A stretch of DNA of 43,076 nucleotides, from contig CACMZN010000017.1 in the NCBI GenBank assembly GCA_902618175.1, positions 1 through 43,076 on the forward strand. Direction: 5' to 3'. The stretch comes from an uncultured Verrucomicrobiota bacterium (lineage in GTDB: Bacteria; Verrucomicrobiota; Verrucomicrobiia; Opitutales; Seribacteraceae). Positions 42,001-43,076 of this stretch are shown here, in pieces. Every line of letters begins with the position of its first letter. Position 1 is the stretch's first letter. The notes under the pieces were generated by a model. The model worked only from the letters and a program-made list of their open reading frames with translations, did no database searches and was not told the DNA's origin. The position numbers and the translations under genes were made by a program.

Positions 42001-43075
42001 TGAGATAATCTGTGATTCCCGAACCAGACCATCCGGAAAAGGAATATCCGGACTCAGGATTTGCATTTATGGAAACGGTTGAACCATGGGGGTATTTCCC
42101 TTGACCAGAAACCGTACCACCTTCACCAGAAGATAAATTCAAGGTATATTCATTTAAAATGAAGATTGCATACACGGAACGAGCTTCGGTCATGCTGACA
42201 GTGGTTTCAGGTTTATCGAGGTCGGTGACGCCTTCTCCTGCCCATCTGGAGAAAGAATATCCAATGTCGGGCATCGCATTGACGGAAACGAGAGAGCCGT
42301 GGGAGAACTCACCATCACCGGAAACTGAGCCCCCTTCACCAGCGGATAAATTCAGGACGTATTTATTCAATGAAAAAGTAGCGGAAACAGTGCGAGCTTG
42401 GTTCATATGGACGGTGGTGAAGGGAGCGCTAGGATTACTCACTCCATTACCCAACCATCCGGAAAAAGAGTATCCATTATAAGAAGAGGCTACTATAGGA
42501 GAAAGCATTCCATGAGTGAAGTTTCCTTCGCCTGTTACCGTGCCTCCTTCCCCGGCGGACAATCGCAAAGGATAAGAGTTGGGTGAAAAGATGGCTGAAA
42601 GGGTTCGAGCCTCGGTCATTGGAACTGTGGTTGTAGAAGAATGCGGGTCGTCCGCTCCAGCTCCGAACCAGTGGGAAAATCCGTATCCAACCTCGGAAGT
42701 TGCGGAAATCGGAGCGATCATACCATGTGAAAAGTTCCCGGTTCCTGAAACCTGCCCGCCTATCCCAGCCGACAAGAGCAAAGGATAAGAGTTCAATCTG
42801 AAGGAAGCGAGAACCGATCTTTCAGCCGTCATTTCCACGACTGTTGAGGAAGCACTGGCATTGCTAACCCCTTCCCCAGACCAGCCGGTGAAAGTGTACC
42901 CCTCATCTGGGGTTGCGGTAATTGAGGCGAGGGAACCATGTACAAAACTTCCAGTCCCGGTAACCGATCCACCTTCACCGCCTGTCAGAACCAAGGCATA
43001 TTCGTTTAATGAAAAAGTTGCTGAAACCACCCTGGGTTCAGTCATGCTGATGGTGGTTGAGAGAGCATTGTCATC
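39041..43075 (-). CDS. Giant InlB-type repeat protein with Trp-rich C-terminal module, 5' end outside window
   Basis: The frame runs through the right edge. The codons before the first internal ATG (43045) read DDNALSTTIS, which continues a repeat, so the N terminus, signal peptide and any head domain are not visible. What is seen, at least 1344 residues, is one partial and 17 complete repeats of about 71 residues. A ~100-residue C-terminal part follows, with one Trp-rich module (QWFGSF, DLGWIYP, VWFWHSNWGWLWTQES, YYWSDREKNWLYVNF). The first seven repeats are of an 'HG' subtype (for example LSAGEGGSVSG, FSHG) and the later ten of a 'YG' subtype (FEYG). It is probably cotranscribed with the 1448-aa paralogue downstream. 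Secretion is inferred by analogy. Confidence 0.82.
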   Translation of the reverse strand, partial: DDNALSTTISMTEPRVVSATFSLNEYALVLTGGEGGSVTGTGSFVHGSLASITATPDEGYTFTGWSGEGVSNASASSTVVEMTAERSVLASFRLNSYPLLLSAGIGGQVSGTGNFSHGMIAPISATSEVGYGFSHWFGAGADDPHSSTTTVPMTEARTLSAIFSPNSYPLRLSAGEGGTVTGEGNFTHGMLSPIVASSYNGYSFSGWLGNGVSNPSAPFTTVHMNQARTVSATFSLNKYVLNLSAGEGGSVSGDGEFSHGSLVSVNAMPDIGYSFSRWAGEGVTDLDKPETTVSMTEARSVYAIFILNEYTLNLSSGEGGTVSGQGKYPHGSTVSINANPESGYSFSGWSGSGITDYLSESTLVSMNENISLFASFTLNSYSLNLSAGEGGSVSGGGQFAHGETALIHAFPDDGYFFSGWSGEGTEESDLSSTTVLMKQNRSLAATFSRYSYNLSIISDEGGSASGEGNFAHGHYAPINAFPLSGYAFSHWEGNGINELYSPSTTILIKESQEIQAHFIKKSSDKEILITVSSPNRGGSTMGAGSYELGAQVMISATPSPGFSFDRWEGEGVASVSSNVTSVSMDKDKNITAVFLTNTHTLVTNQTYGGTILGNGTFEYGEYAEIEAQPNSGYSFVRWTGNGIENPNSPITSVIMTNDRNITAVFLINSYQLEAIQSPGGTISGIGTFEYGSKASVLATPDSGFSFVQWNGDGFENSSMPYTNVEMTEDRNISATFSSNTYFLTIEASTGGNFSGTGTFEFGTEASISAYPDPGYSFVQWVGSGVLDPSSPNTTVDMTMNRNLYADFQINSHLLDVTSGNGGTSTGSGSYDYGTEAGIEAFPSEGYSFMNWSGHGIINVDSESTKVRMTEDRMVTAHFLIDSHSLLVESSSGGIASGSGIFPYGSEAPLVAYPENGHSFINWSGIGVSNPTAMRTTVKMTENREIQAHFSIDSYELKTSSTEGGSTSGSGIYEYATNVEILAFPNPGYSFSGWIGEGPVAPENTSTHIVMTEDRNLTASFAINSFKMQISESNGGYASGAGIFEYGTTAEVSAHPEVGYSFIGWEGSGVVNPTIPTTVVRMTQDRNIKPIFSQNSIYLSVNASTGGTASGSGFFEYGSQVPIVAIPNSGYSFNMWDGEGVENPLSSTTTVILTNNLEITALFSNKGYRLSISSTKGGEAYGEGFFSSGASATILAIPSEGYSFIEWVGQNITDSNSRLSEITMLQDEEISAHFEKKNLSDVFQTQDHQNLWFSSQWFGSFMELDSGWCRHMDLGWIYPVSGDSSRVWFWHSNWGWLWTQESLSNPTGSYYWSDREKNWLYVNFYSYESPWAFNYQDSRWEPFSP
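39060..39345 (-). other. Trp-rich C-terminal module, single copy (encoded)
   Basis: This is the same skeleton as the two modules of the adjacent gene: WFG, W-x-x-H, GWI, VWFW, WGWLWTQE, YYWSD, W and NF. It lies at the extreme C terminus (about 10 Trp in 85 residues), followed only by a short tail ending EPFSP. Sharing of the terminus but not of the repeat subtype or copy number suggests that the module has a function of its own. Confidence 0.7.
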
Positions 43076-43076
43076 A

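Noticed and set aside
34560-43000. Many plus-strand open frames of 60-110 codons inside the giant repeat genes
   Set aside because: They are antisense shadows produced by the biased codon pattern of the repeats on the minus strand and show the same periodicity.
34523-43076. CRISPR-like regularly spaced repeats
   Set aside because: Periodicity is about 215 nt, units are not identical at DNA level, and they encode protein repeats; no spacers or cas genes.
1-43076. Mobile element, prophage or integrase remnants
   Set aside because: No transposase, recombinase, phage structural gene or flanking direct repeats were seen; both tRNAs lack adjacent integrase genes.

Overview
The window is a gene-dense bacterial chromosome segment of moderate-to-low GC. 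It carries about 34 supported protein genes, two tRNAs and three short candidate ORFs. I see no insertion sequence, phage gene, integrase or CRISPR array. The best guess is a marine member of the Verrucomicrobiota, probably Opitutae-like. The evidence is an LL-diaminopimelate aminotransferase (dapL), a Planctomycetes/Verrucomicrobia-type cytochrome fused to leucine-rich repeats, several PQQ-type propeller proteins, a propeller plus HEAT-repeat gene pair, a tandem-domain CbiX-like protein, and huge secreted proteins built from divergent InlB B-type repeats. This placement is inference. Start codons are often TTG or GTG and Shine-Dalgarno sequences are often weak.

Left part (1-6549): the 3' part of purH, an M48 metalloprotease lipoprotein and an M20 dipeptidase lie on the plus strand. 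Two tandem, translationally coupled OmpA/Pal-like lipoproteins lie on the minus strand, followed by a CbiX-like protein and an EamA transporter. A gene-poor stretch with a 12-bp inverted repeat follows (6550-7100).

Middle part (7101-22343): a cytochrome-LRR protein; a HEAT-repeat protein and a PQQ-propeller protein in one minus-strand unit; a secreted esterase coupled (ATGA) to an MDR enoyl reductase-like enzyme; a LysM amidase; a small membrane protein; a putative outer-membrane barrel next to a DUF374 acyltransferase; an ABC ATPase/permease pair; dapL; an SDR enzyme; a CNT nucleoside transporter; a LON-domain protein; a small membrane protein; and a Cdd1-like HhH protein. A 25-codon lipoprotein ORF at 19357-19434 is easily overlooked.

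Right-middle part (22469-34498): tRNA-Gly(CCC) directly precedes cstA, and tRNA-Leu(UAA) follows it. The next 510 bases contain an 18-bp perfect palindrome and a short ORF with a strong ribosome binding site and a CxxCH motif. Then come a second PQQ-type protein, a MORN-repeat lipoprotein, an ABC-F ATPase and tdk. A minus-strand unit follows: low-molecular-weight phosphatase, fructosamine-kinase homologue, hypoxanthine phosphoribosyltransferase and a YqaA-type membrane protein. A YeeZ-like SDR and the ybaB-recR pair close this part.

Right end (34523-43076): two adjacent minus-strand giant genes. The complete one (1448 aa) has a signal sequence, a PQQ-like propeller, twelve ~72-residue InlB-type repeats and two copies of a Trp-rich C-terminal module. 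The other is cut by the window edge; it has at least 17 complete repeats and one copy of the same module. The shared Trp-rich terminus is the most interesting candidate for an undescribed domain here.
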